NCBI RefSeq assembly: GCF_019397265.1
Contig: NZ_CP068985.1
Location: forward strand, 3,266,501-3,330,500
Source: Nonomuraea coxensis DSM 45129
Lineage (GTDB): Bacteria; Actinomycetota; Actinomycetes; Streptosporangiales; Streptosporangiaceae
Direction of reading: 5' to 3'
Length of the DNA stretch: 64,000 bases
How positions within the stretch are numbered: the stretch's first letter is position 1; the number at the start of each line of letters is the position of its first letter. The position numbers and the translations under genes were made by a program. The notes below the pieces were generated by a model. The model did no database searches. It was not told the DNA's origin and saw only the letters and a program-made list of their open reading frames with translations. Below are positions 38,758 to 47,897 of this stretch, piece after piece.

Positions 38758-40037
38758 GCGCGACCGCCGAGAAGCGCGCGCACCCCGCCCCGGCGGAGGG
38801 CCCGCAGGGCTGGGCGCGCGAGCAGCTCGCCGCGCTGCGCGAGCTGCTCGGCAAGCCGCTCACCACCTACTACCTGATCATCATGTGCAGCGCGCTGCTG
38901 CTCGCGCTGGGCCTGATGATGGTGCTGTCGGCCTCCAGCATCGAGGCGCTGCAGAAGACCGGCAGCCCCTTCTCGTGGTTCATCAAGCAGTCGCTGTCGG
39001 CCCTGATCGCCGTGCCGGTCATGTACGCCTGCTCGCGCCTGCCGGTCAAGTTCTTCCGCTGGGCCGGCTACCCGCTGATGGCGCTGTCGATCATCTCGCT
39101 GGTGATGGTGCTGTTCATCGGCTCGACGGAGCTGGGCGCGCAGCGCTGGATCTACGTCGGCTCGCTGACCATCCAGCCGTCGGAGCCGGCCAAGCTCGCG
39201 CTCGCGCTGTGGGGCGCCGACCTGCTGGCGCGGCGGGCGCGGCAGGGCCGCATCGAGTGGCGGCAGCTGCTGATCCCGCTGATGCCGGGCACCGCGATCC
39301 TGGTCGTGCTGGTCCTGCTGGGCCGCGACCTCGGCACCACGCTGGTGCTCTTCATGATCTTCCTGTCCCTGCTGTGGGTGGTGGGCGCGCCGGTCAAGCT
39401 GTTCGGCGGCATCATGTCGCTGGCCGTGCTGGCCGCGGTCATCATGATCAAGGTGGAGCCCTACCGGATGCGGCGCATCGGCGCCTTCCTCGACCCCTGG
39501 GCCGACGCGCAGGGCGACGGCTACCAGGCCGTGCAGGGGCAGATCGCGATGGGCTCGGGCGGCTGGTTCGGGGTCGGGCTCGGCCAGAGCCGGCAGAAGT
39601 GGAGCTGGCTGCCGCACGGCGAGAGCGACTTCATCTTCGCCATCGTCGGCGAGGAGCTCGGGCTCATGGGCACGCTCATGGTCGTCGCGCTGTTCGGGCT
39701 GCTCGGCTACGCCGGGCTGCGCGTCGCCGTACGGGTCAGCGACCCCTTCATCCGGCTGGCCGCGGCCGCCATGGTCGCCTGGATCGTCGGGCAGGCCACC
39801 GTCAACATGGGCGCCGTCCTCGGCGTCCTGCCCATCACCGGCATCCCCCTTCCCCTGGTCTCGTACGGCGGCTCGTCGCTGCTGCCCACGCTCGCCGCGC
39901 TCGGCATGCTGCTGTCGTTCGCCAAGCACGAGCCGGGCGCGCGCGAGGCTCTGGCCGCTCGTGGCCCCGGACCCGGCGCGCGGGCCCTAAGCTGGCTTGG
40001 CCTTGGGGGTATGACCAGAGGCCGAGCGACACGTTAG
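38754..40037 (+). CDS. ftsW: Septal peptidoglycan glycosyltransferase FtsW
   Basis: 427 residues, SEDS family with ten transmembrane segments. Family marks: VLSASSIEALQKTGSPFSWFIKQ, GAQRWIYVGSLTIQPSEPAKLAL, GRDLGTTLVL, the GIGLGQSRQKW-like VGLGQSRQKWSWLPHGESDFIFAIVGEELG and ITGIPLPLVSYGGSS. It polymerises lipid II at the division site together with FtsI. GTG 38754 overlaps the murD stop. A Gly/Pro-rich cytoplasmic tail of about 30 residues ends the protein. Confidence 0.95.
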   Translation: MSATAEKRAHPAPAEGPQGWAREQLAALRELLGKPLTTYYLIIMCSALLLALGLMMVLSASSIEALQKTGSPFSWFIKQSLSALIAVPVMYACSRLPVKFFRWAGYPLMALSIISLVMVLFIGSTELGAQRWIYVGSLTIQPSEPAKLALALWGADLLARRARQGRIEWRQLLIPLMPGTAILVVLVLLGRDLGTTLVLFMIFLSLLWVVGAPVKLFGGIMSLAVLAAVIMIKVEPYRMRRIGAFLDPWADAQGDGYQAVQGQIAMGSGGWFGVGLGQSRQKWSWLPHGESDFIFAIVGEELGLMGTLMVVALFGLLGYAGLRVAVRVSDPFIRLAAAAMVAWIVGQATVNMGAVLGVLPITGIPLPLVSYGGSSLLPTLAALGMLLSFAKHEPGAREALAARGPGPGARALSWLGLGGMTRGRATR

Positions 40038-40049
40038 GGAGTGACCTTG

Positions 40050-41122
40050 ATGAGGGTGGTCCTCGCCGGTGGGGGGACGGCCGGGCACATCGAGCCCGCG
40101 CTAGCCCTTGCGGACGCGCTGCGCCATCTCGATCCCGGCGTCGGCGTCACCTGCGTCGGCACCGAGCGCGGCCTGGAGACGCGGCTCGTGCCCGCCAGGG
40201 GCTACGAGCTGGAGCTGGTGCCCGCGGTCCCGCTGCCGCGCGCGATCACCCCGAGCCTGCTGACCGTCCCCGGCCGGCTGGCCGGGGCGATCAACGCGGT
40301 CGCGAACGTCCTCGAACGGGTCCGGGCCGACGTGCTGGTCGGTTTCGGCGGCTACGTCGCCACGCCCGCCTACCTCGCCGCCAAGCGGCGCGGCCTGCCG
40401 ATCGTCGTCCACGAGGCCAACCCGCGTCCGGGGCTGGCCAACCGGCTCGGGGCGCGGCTCACCGAGCACGTCTTCACCGGCCATCCCGAGGCCGCGCTGC
40501 CCAAGGCCGAGTACATCGGCACGCCGCTGCGCCGCGAGATCGTCACGCTCGACCGGCTGTCCATGGGCGACAAGGCGCGCTCGTGGTTCGGGCTGGAGAG
40601 CGACCGGCCCACGCTGCTGGTCTTCGGCGGCTCGCAGGGGGCCCGCTCGATCAACGAGGCCGCGCTCGCCGCCGCGCCCGCGCTGCGCCGGGCCGGGGTG
40701 CAGGTGCTGCACGTGATCGGGCCGAAGAACCTCGTCGAGCGGGAGCCGCCGCCCGGCGACCCCCAATACGTCCTGCTGCCCTACGTCGACCGCATGGACC
40801 TCGCCTACGCCGCCGCCGACGTGGCCCTGTGCCGCAGCGGCGCGCTCACCTGCGCCGAGCTGACCGCGGTGGGGCTGCCGGCCGCGTACGTGCCGCTGCC
40901 GCACGGCAACGGCGAGCAGGCGCTCAACGCCGAGCGCATCGTGCGCGGCGGGGGCGGGCTCATGGCCGACGACTCCGAGCTGTCACCGGAGTGGATCATC
41001 CAGAACGTGCTGCCGATGCTGCACGACCCCGAGCGCGTCGCCGCGATGTCGGAGGCCGCCTCCCGGCTGGGCCGCAAGGACGCAGATATCATGCTTGCCA
41101 GGAAAGTGTTGGAGATAGCCCG

Positions 41123-41126
<4 letters not shown>
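40050..41126 (+). CDS. murG: UDP-GlcNAc:lipid I N-acetylglucosaminyltransferase MurG
   Basis: 358 residues, GT-B fold. The N-terminal Gly loop reads [20 protein letters not shown], where GGTAGHI replaces the commoner [21 protein letters not shown] and [15 protein letters not shown] follow. The C-terminal donor site has [46 protein letters not shown]. It forms lipid II at the inner membrane face. AGGGAG at 40036-40041 fits ATG 40050 (eight-base spacing), so I prefer it to GTG 40041. The stop overlaps the murC ATG. Confidence 0.95.
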
Positions 41127-42523
<1,397 letters not shown>

Positions 42524-42582
42524 CCGTCCCCGGGCGTGGCGCGGACGGCCAGGCGTCGCGCGGGCGTAGGTTCGATGCCGAT

Positions 42583-43263
42583 ATGTCTGGGAGGGCGATG
42601 AAGGCGCGGACGGCGTTCCTGGTCCTGCTCACCGCGGGGGTGGTGGGCACGGCCGCGTGGCTGGTGTTCTTCTCGCCCGTGCTGGGCGTGCGTTCGGTGG
42701 AGATCGTGGGAAATATCACAGTTCCCAAGGAGCACATCGAGCAGAAGGCGGCGGTGGCCGACCTGCACCCGCTGGCCACCGTCGACCTGGCGGGCGTCCA
42801 GGCGCGGGTCCTCGGCATCAGGCAGCTCGCCAGCGCCAAGGTGGACCGGGTGTGGCCGGGCACGCTGCGGATCGAGGTCGTCGAGCGCGAGCCCGTGGCG
42901 GCCGTCCCCGCCGGCGACAAGGTCGCGATCGTGGACGGCCGCGGCGTGGTGATCGAGATCAGGCAGGAGGCGCCGCCCCTGCTGCCGGTGCTCCGGGTGG
43001 ACAACCCCTCGGCCGCCGACCCGGCGACGGTCGCCGCCCTCCAGGTCATCCAGGCCGTGCCCGACGCGATCGCGCCCAAGGTGCGGCAGGTGCGGGCCGG
43101 CACGGCCGAGGGCGTCACGCTGGAGCTGTCCGACGGCCGTACGGTCGTGTGGGGCGGCCCCGACCGCCCCAAGGAGAAGGGCCGCATCCTGGCCTCGCTC
43201 CTCAAGCGCGAGAAGGCGAACGTCTACGACGTGAGCTCGCCCGACGTGGTCACCCTGAAGTGA
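42583..43263 (+). CDS. ftsQ: Cell division protein FtsQ/DivIB
   Basis: 226 residues: a short cytoplasmic start, one transmembrane helix (about 10-30, FLVLLTAGVVGTAAWLVFF), the POTRA-type domain (VRSVEIVGNITVPKEHIEQ...) and the beta domain ending DVSSPDVVTLK. FtsQ bridges FtsL/FtsB to the septal machinery. TAGGTT at 42567-42572 lies ten bases before ATG 42583 and may give a near-leaderless transcript; ATG 42598 with GGAGGG upstream is an alternative start five codons in. Confidence 0.92.
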   Translation: MSGRAMKARTAFLVLLTAGVVGTAAWLVFFSPVLGVRSVEIVGNITVPKEHIEQKAAVADLHPLATVDLAGVQARVLGIRQLASAKVDRVWPGTLRIEVVEREPVAAVPAGDKVAIVDGRGVVIEIRQEAPPLLPVLRVDNPSAADPATVAALQVIQAVPDAIAPKVRQVRAGTAEGVTLELSDGRTVVWGGPDRPKEKGRILASLLKREKANVYDVSSPDVVTLK

Positions 43264-43441
43264 TCAAGAGTGTCAGGGTCTGGCAACCGGGCGGCAACGG
43301 CATAGCCCAGCCTGTGCGAGGCAGGGGTCGCGGCGTGAGAGCCTAAAGTCGGGATCGGCCACAGGAGTGCCCGGACCAGGCACGACTTCGGAGCGAACCG
43401 GACAGCCCGCGACACGCCGGACGTGCTTGCGGCGCGGTTAG

Positions 43442-43522
43442 TTGACCCGCCCGGAGCGTAACTCCTACTGTCCGTATCAATCCTCAGGTTGACATAAATC
43501 TAAATCTCAACCTGAGGTTGAG
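43442..43522 (+). promoter_or_regulatory. ftsZ promoter region with inverted-repeat cluster
   Basis: A promoter TTGACC (43442-43447) - 18 - TACTGT (43466-43471) is followed by a second TTGACA (43489-43494). The latter lies inside an inverted repeat: CCTCAGGTTGA (43482-43492) is the exact complement of TCAACCTGAGG (43507-43517). The right arm is itself part of a second dyad, CTCAACC-TGA-GGTTGAG (43506-43522). Three half-sites of the same AGGTTGA word therefore alternate in orientation. This sits in the 334-base gap between ftsQ and ftsZ and looks like an operator or a stable leader hairpin. The regulator is unknown. The rest of the gap (43264-43441) shows no gene. Confidence 0.65.
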
Positions 43523-43597
43523 AGTTACCCGAACTGACAAAAAGCGGAGACAATCCGCACCGAAATGGCAAGTCAACGAGCGGAAAGGCCCCTCGTC

Positions 43598-45064
43598 GTG
43601 GCAGCACCGCAGAACTACCTCGCGGTCATCAAGGTCGTCGGCATCGGCGGCGGCGGAGTCAACGCCGTCAACCGGATGATCGAGGAGGGACTCAAGGGCG
43701 TCGAGTTCATCGCCATCAACACCGACGCCCAGGCGCTGCTGATGAGTGACGCCGACGTGAAACTCGACGTGGGCCGCGAGCTCACGCGCGGACTGGGCGC
43801 GGGAGCCAACCCCGACGTCGGGCGCAAGGCGGCCGAGGACCACCGTGAGGAGATCGAGGAGGTCCTCAAGGGGGCCGACATGGTCTTCGTCACGGCGGGC
43901 GAGGGCGGCGGCACCGGCACCGGCGGCGCCCCCGTGGTGGCCAACATCGCCAGGTCGCTCGGCGCGCTCACCATAGGCGTCGTCACCCGGCCGTTCAGCT
44001 TCGAGGGCCGCCGCAGGGCCATGCAGGCCGAGGCGGGCATCGAGACGCTGCGCGACGAGGTCGACACACTGATCGTCATCCCCAACGACCGGCTCCTGTC
44101 GATCTCCGACCGGCAGGTCAGCGTGCTGGACGCCTTCAAGGCGGCCGACCAGGTGCTGCTGTCCGGTGTCCAGGGCATCACCGACCTCATCACCACCCCC
44201 GGTCTGATCAACCTCGACTTCGCCGACGTCAAGTCGGTCATGTCCGGCGCCGGCTCGGCCCTCATGGGCATCGGCCACGCCCGCGGCGACGACCGCTCCG
44301 TGGCGGCGGCCGAGATGGCGGTCTCCAGCCCGCTGCTGGAGGCCAGCATCGACGGCGCCCACGGCGTGCTGCTGTCCATCGCGGGCGGCTCCGACCTCGG
44401 CCTGTTCGAGATCAACGAGGCCGCCCAGCTCGTGTCGATGGCCGCGGCGCCCGACGCCAACATCATCTTCGGCACGGTCATCGACGACGCCCTCGGCGAC
44501 GAGGTGCGCGTCACGGTGATCGCGGCCGGTTTCGACGACGTGCCGGGCCCGGCGGTCAAGGAGGTGCCGCGGCCGGCGGGCCGCGCCGCCGCCGCCACGC
44601 CGCCGCCCGCGCCCCCGGTGTCCTCGCCGGTGCGGCCGAGCGTGTCGTCGCCCAGCGTCAAGTCCGAGCCGCCGGCGCTGCGCCCCGAGCCGCGGGCCGA
44701 GGTTCGTCCCGAGCCCCGTCCCGAGCCGCGCGCGGACTTCCGCGCGGAGCCCCGCCCCGAGCCGCGCCCCGACCTGCGTCCCGAGCCCCGCCCCGAGGCG
44801 CGTCCCGAGCCGCGGCAGGAGTTCAGGCCGGAGCCGCGTCCCGAGCCGGTGCGCCCGGTGGAGCCGGTGCAGGCGGTCGCGGAGCCGGCCGGCGAGCCGC
44901 CCGCCGACGAGCCGTCCGGGCCCGTCTCCATCCCGAGGCCCACGCCCGAGCCCGCCAACCCGCCCACGCCCATCACCTCCCGCATGCAGGAGCCCGCCAA
45001 ACGTCCCCGGGTGATCTTCGAGGAGCAGGAAGAGGAGCTCGACGTCCCCGACTTCCTCAAGTAG
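43598..45064 (+). CDS. ftsZ: Cell division GTPase FtsZ
   Basis: 488 residues. The tubulin-like GTPase core (about 1-315) has [15 protein letters not shown], the signature [17 protein letters not shown] and the T7-loop [11 protein letters not shown]. An unusually repetitive linker of about 150 residues follows, with many RPEPRPEPR units (44680-44870), and then the conserved C-terminal peptide LDVPDFLK that binds SepF. GTG 43598 with GGAAAGG (43582-43588) matches the start of actinomycete FtsZ ([12 protein letters not shown]); the in-frame ATG 43565 lacks an SD. It polymerises into the Z ring. No ftsA is present; SepF is the likely membrane anchor. Confidence 0.97.
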   Translation: MAAPQNYLAVIKVVGIGGGGVNAVNRMIEEGLKGVEFIAINTDAQALLMSDADVKLDVGRELTRGLGAGANPDVGRKAAEDHREEIEEVLKGADMVFVTAGEGGGTGTGGAPVVANIARSLGALTIGVVTRPFSFEGRRRAMQAEAGIETLRDEVDTLIVIPNDRLLSISDRQVSVLDAFKAADQVLLSGVQGITDLITTPGLINLDFADVKSVMSGAGSALMGIGHARGDDRSVAAAEMAVSSPLLEASIDGAHGVLLSIAGGSDLGLFEINEAAQLVSMAAAPDANIIFGTVIDDALGDEVRVTVIAAGFDDVPGPAVKEVPRPAGRAAAATPPPAPPVSSPVRPSVSSPSVKSEPPALRPEPRAEVRPEPRPEPRADFRAEPRPEPRPDLRPEPRPEARPEPRQEFRPEPRPEPVRPVEPVQAVAEPAGEPPADEPSGPVSIPRPTPEPANPPTPITSRMQEPAKRPRVIFEEQEEELDVPDFLK

Positions 45065-45170
45065 CACGGGCGTCCCACGCCGCTCCCCAGGGATACGGGA
45101 GCGGCGCCGTCATGTGCGCGACAGGTCCGGGCGCGACGACCCGGGCACGAAGACACGCAGGGAGACTCAG

Positions 45171-45863
45171 GTGAGAAGGGACGAGATCGCGGCCGGCCTC
45201 GCAGAGGTCGACGAGCGCATCGCGGCGGCCTGCCGCGCGGTGGGCCGCGACCGCGGCGAGGTCACGCTGATCGCCGTCACCAAGACCCGCCCGGCCGAGG
45301 ACGTCAGGATCCTCGCCGAGCTGGGCGTGCGCGACGTCGGCGAGAACCGCGACCAGGAGGCCGCCCCCAAGGCGGCCGAGCTGGCCGGGCTCCCGCTGAC
45401 CTGGCACTTCGTGGGCCAGCTCCAGACCAACAAGGCCCGCTCCGTCGTCGCCTACGCCGACGTGATCCACTCCGTGGACCGCGTACGGCTGGTGGAGGCG
45501 ATCAGCCGCGAGGCGGTCCGCCAGGGACGCAACGTCGGCTGCCTCATCCAGGTCGCCCTCGACGACGACCCGGCCAGGGGCGGCGCCCGCCCGGCCGACG
45601 TGCCGGAGCTCGCCGACGAGGTGGCGCTGGCCGAGGGCGTGTGGCTCGGCGGCGTCATGGCCGTGGCGCCGCTGGGGGAGGAGCCCGCCAAGGCGTTCGC
45701 CCGGCTGCGCGAGGTGGCCACGCTGGTGCAGGAGCAGCATCCGCGCGCCACGATGGTCTCCGCAGGGATGAGCGGCGACCTCGCCGAGGCCATCGCCCAC
45801 GGGGCGACACACGTGCGCGTCGGTACGGCGTTGCTCGGTCGTCGCAAGCCCTTCGTCAGGTAA
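45171..45863 (+). CDS. YggS/YlmE-family PLP homeostasis protein
   Basis: 230 residues, alanine-racemase-like TIM barrel. The PLP lysine is in LIAVTKTRPAED near residue 40. GVRDVGENRDQEAAPK, WHFVGQLQTNKAR, VDRVRLVEAI and TMVSAGMSGDLAEAIAHGATHVRVGTALLG are family marks. It binds PLP and keeps vitamin B6 balanced rather than acting as a racemase. AGGGAG (45159-45164) precedes GTG 45171. In streptomycetes a polyphenol oxidase-like ylmD/pgeF gene usually lies between ftsZ and this gene; here it is absent. Confidence 0.93.
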   Translation: MRRDEIAAGLAEVDERIAAACRAVGRDRGEVTLIAVTKTRPAEDVRILAELGVRDVGENRDQEAAPKAAELAGLPLTWHFVGQLQTNKARSVVAYADVIHSVDRVRLVEAISREAVRQGRNVGCLIQVALDDDPARGGARPADVPELADEVALAEGVWLGGVMAVAPLGEEPAKAFARLREVATLVQEQHPRATMVSAGMSGDLAEAIAHGATHVRVGTALLGRRKPFVR

Positions 45864-46005
45864 TGTCCCCTCAAGTGGGTCTTCAGGCCCATGATCAGGT
45901 AGAGGTCGAGCCGGTGGAGGGTCTGAGCGGGTCACCGATACCGCCCCGGCGCCACGACACCGGGCCCCGAGCGAGGGCGACCATGAGCAGGAGGACGACG
46001 TAGCG

Positions 46006-46506
46006 ATGGCCGGCGCGATGCGCAAGATGGCGGTCTACCTCGGTCTCGTGGAGGACGACCGCTACGAGAGGTACGAGACCTACCAGGACGACTACGCCTA
46101 CGAGGACGAGGTGCAGCGGACCGGCGAGGAGCGGCCCGTGGCGGTCCAGGACCGCGACGACGAGCCCGACGCCCCGGTGCCCGCGCCCAGGCCCTCCACG
46201 GCGATCCTGGAGCGCCGCACGACCGATCTGGCCCGCATCACGACGCTCCACCCGCGCACGTACAACGAGGCGCGCACCATCGGCGAGCACTTCCGCGACG
46301 GCACCCCGGTCATCATGAACCTGACCGAAATGGTTGACAGCGACGCCAAACGGCTGGTCGATTTCGCGGCAGGTCTGGTCTTTGGCCTACACGGAAGCAT
46401 TGAACGTGTTACCAACAAGGTGTTCCTGTTGTCCCCTGCCAATGTCGAGGTGACCGCCGAGGACAAGGCTCGAATCGCGGAACGCGGGTTCTTCAATCAG
46501 AGTTAG
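46006..46506 (+). CDS. sepF: Cell division protein SepF
   Basis: 166 residues. The N-terminal amphipathic helix [18 protein letters not shown] targets the membrane. An acidic linker follows, then the SepF fold: [69 protein letters not shown]. SepF binds the FtsZ tail and tethers the Z ring in organisms lacking FtsA. GGAGG (45990-45994) precedes ATG 46006. The 142 bases upstream show no gene. It is part of the conserved yggS-sepF-yggT-divIVA run. Confidence 0.95.
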   Translation: MAGAMRKMAVYLGLVEDDRYERYETYQDDYAYEDEVQRTGEERPVAVQDRDDEPDAPVPAPRPSTAILERRTTDLARITTLHPRTYNEARTIGEHFRDGTPVIMNLTEMVDSDAKRLVDFAAGLVFGLHGSIERVTNKVFLLSPANVEVTAEDKARIAERGFFNQS

Positions 46507-46589
46507 AGTCTCTGTATGTCCAACCCACCCCACCACCCGGTCTCGGCGAGACGGGGAGGGCTCATCAGAAGTGGAGGCTCGGCCGGGCC

Positions 46590-46877
46590 GTGGCGATCGT
46601 AGGTCAGATCTTGGTCGTAGTCCTGTCTCTCTACTTGGTGCTGCTCATCGGCAGAATGATCTTCGAGACCGTGCAGGCCTTCGCCAGACACTGGCGGCCG
46701 ACCGGGCTCGTGCTGGTGCTGGCAGAGGCCACGTACACCGCGACGGATCCACCTCTGAAGTTCCTCCGCCGTTTCATTCCCCCGCTCCGGTTGGGTACGG
46801 TGGCCTTTGACCTGAGCTTCACCGTCCTCTTCATCGTGGTCCTGATCCTGATCCAGCTCGCGGGGCTGCTGAGGTGA
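46590..46877 (+). CDS. YggT/YlmG family membrane protein
   Basis: 95 residues with two transmembrane helices (about 4-28 and 70-92). The YggT signature between them reads TYTATDPPLKFLRRFIPPLRLGTVAFDLS. The function is not settled; it is conserved next to sepF and divIVA in gram-positive bacteria and cyanobacteria. GGAGG (46573-46577) lies 12 bases before GTG 46590. No anomaly. Confidence 0.92.
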   Translation: MAIVGQILVVVLSLYLVLLIGRMIFETVQAFARHWRPTGLVLVLAEATYTATDPPLKFLRRFIPPLRLGTVAFDLSFTVLFIVVLILIQLAGLLR

Positions 46878-46983
46878 CGGGGCCGGTGTCGTGCAGGTCA
46901 TGTTCCAACTCGTGTCCGCGCTGAAGTGATTCGGGTTACCGTCCCTCCGGACAGACTCCAAGCGCGCCAAGGAGACCAAAAAG

Positions 46984-47856
46984 ATGCCGCTGACGCCCGC
47001 TGATGTGCGGAACAAGCAGTTCAGTACCACCCGGCTGCGGCCGGGCTACGACGAGGAAGAGGTCGACGCCTTCCTCGACGAGGTGGAGGCTGAGCTCGAC
47101 CGCCTGATCCAAGAGAACGAGGAGCTCCGCGCCAAGCTGGCCGAGTGCCTGCGCGGGAAGGTGCCGGGCGGCATGGGCATGCCCATGGCCTCCGCCCCGG
47201 TCCAGGAGCAGCCCAAGCCCGAGATGATGGCGCCGCCGCAACCGGAGCCCATGCGGGCCCCCGAGCCGCCGCCGGTCCAGCAGCCGCCCGTCCCCGTGGC
47301 CATGAACATGCCTCCCGCCGAGGACAACATGGACACCGCGGCCCGCGTGCTCGCCCTCGCCCAGCAGACCGCCGACCAGGCGATCGCCGACGCCCGCCGC
47401 GAGGCGGACGAGACCGTCACCCGCGCCCGCCGCGAGGCCGACGAGATCCTCACCAAGGCCCGCCGCCAGGCCGAGCAGGTCATCGGCGACGCCCGCGCCC
47501 GCGCCGAGACCCTGGAGCGCGACGCGCAGGAGCGCCACCGCCAGGCCATGGGCTCGCTGGTGCAGACCCGCGACGAGCTGGAGCGCAAGGTCGAGGAGCT
47601 GCGCAGCTTCGAGCGCGAATACCGCAGCAGGCTCAAGCTCTACCTGGAGAACCAGCTCGCCGAGCTCAACGTCTCGGCCGAGGGCAGCGGAGGGTTCCCG
47701 GTCATGTCCGGCGGTCCCGGCGGCCAGGCTCCGGCCATGCACGCCGTGCCGCAGGGCGGCCAGCCGCCGCTCCCCGGCGGCCCCAACCCCTTCGGCGGAG
47801 AGGCTCCCCAGGGCGCTTTTCCCGGCGGTGACGGTCCCCACAACGACCGCCGGTAA
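46984..47856 (+). CDS. divIVA: Polar growth protein DivIVA/Wag31
   Basis: 290 residues. The conserved N-terminal lipid-binding coiled-coil begins MPLTPADVRNKQFSTTRLRPGYDEEEVDAFLDEVEAEL. A Met/Pro-rich linker (55-115) follows, then a long coiled coil (DTAARVLALAQQTADQAIADARREADETVTRARREADE... through about 225) and a Gly/Pro-rich tail. In actinomycetes it marks the cell poles and organises apical wall growth. AAGGAG (46969-46974) precedes ATG 46984. It is the last gene of the conserved division cluster. Confidence 0.95.
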   Translation: MPLTPADVRNKQFSTTRLRPGYDEEEVDAFLDEVEAELDRLIQENEELRAKLAECLRGKVPGGMGMPMASAPVQEQPKPEMMAPPQPEPMRAPEPPPVQQPPVPVAMNMPPAEDNMDTAARVLALAQQTADQAIADARREADETVTRARREADEILTKARRQAEQVIGDARARAETLERDAQERHRQAMGSLVQTRDELERKVEELRSFEREYRSRLKLYLENQLAELNVSAEGSGGFPVMSGGPGGQAPAMHAVPQGGQPPLPGGPNPFGGEAPQGAFPGGDGPHNDRR

Positions 47857-47897
47857 AGTAACGGGTCACTAGGACCTGTCACTCGAAAGAGCCCTCT

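Noticed and set aside
38885..41122. Very long open frame running through ftsW and murG into murC
   Set aside because: Only the part from 41123 encodes MurC; the upstream part is the out-of-frame shadow of ftsW and murG, which show clear family motifs in their own frames.
43482..43517. SoxR-type operator upstream of ftsZ
   Set aside because: The arms resemble CCTCAAG...CTTGAGG only loosely and are 14 bp apart instead of the compact 18-bp SoxR dyad spanning a -10/-35 spacer; the regulator is left open.
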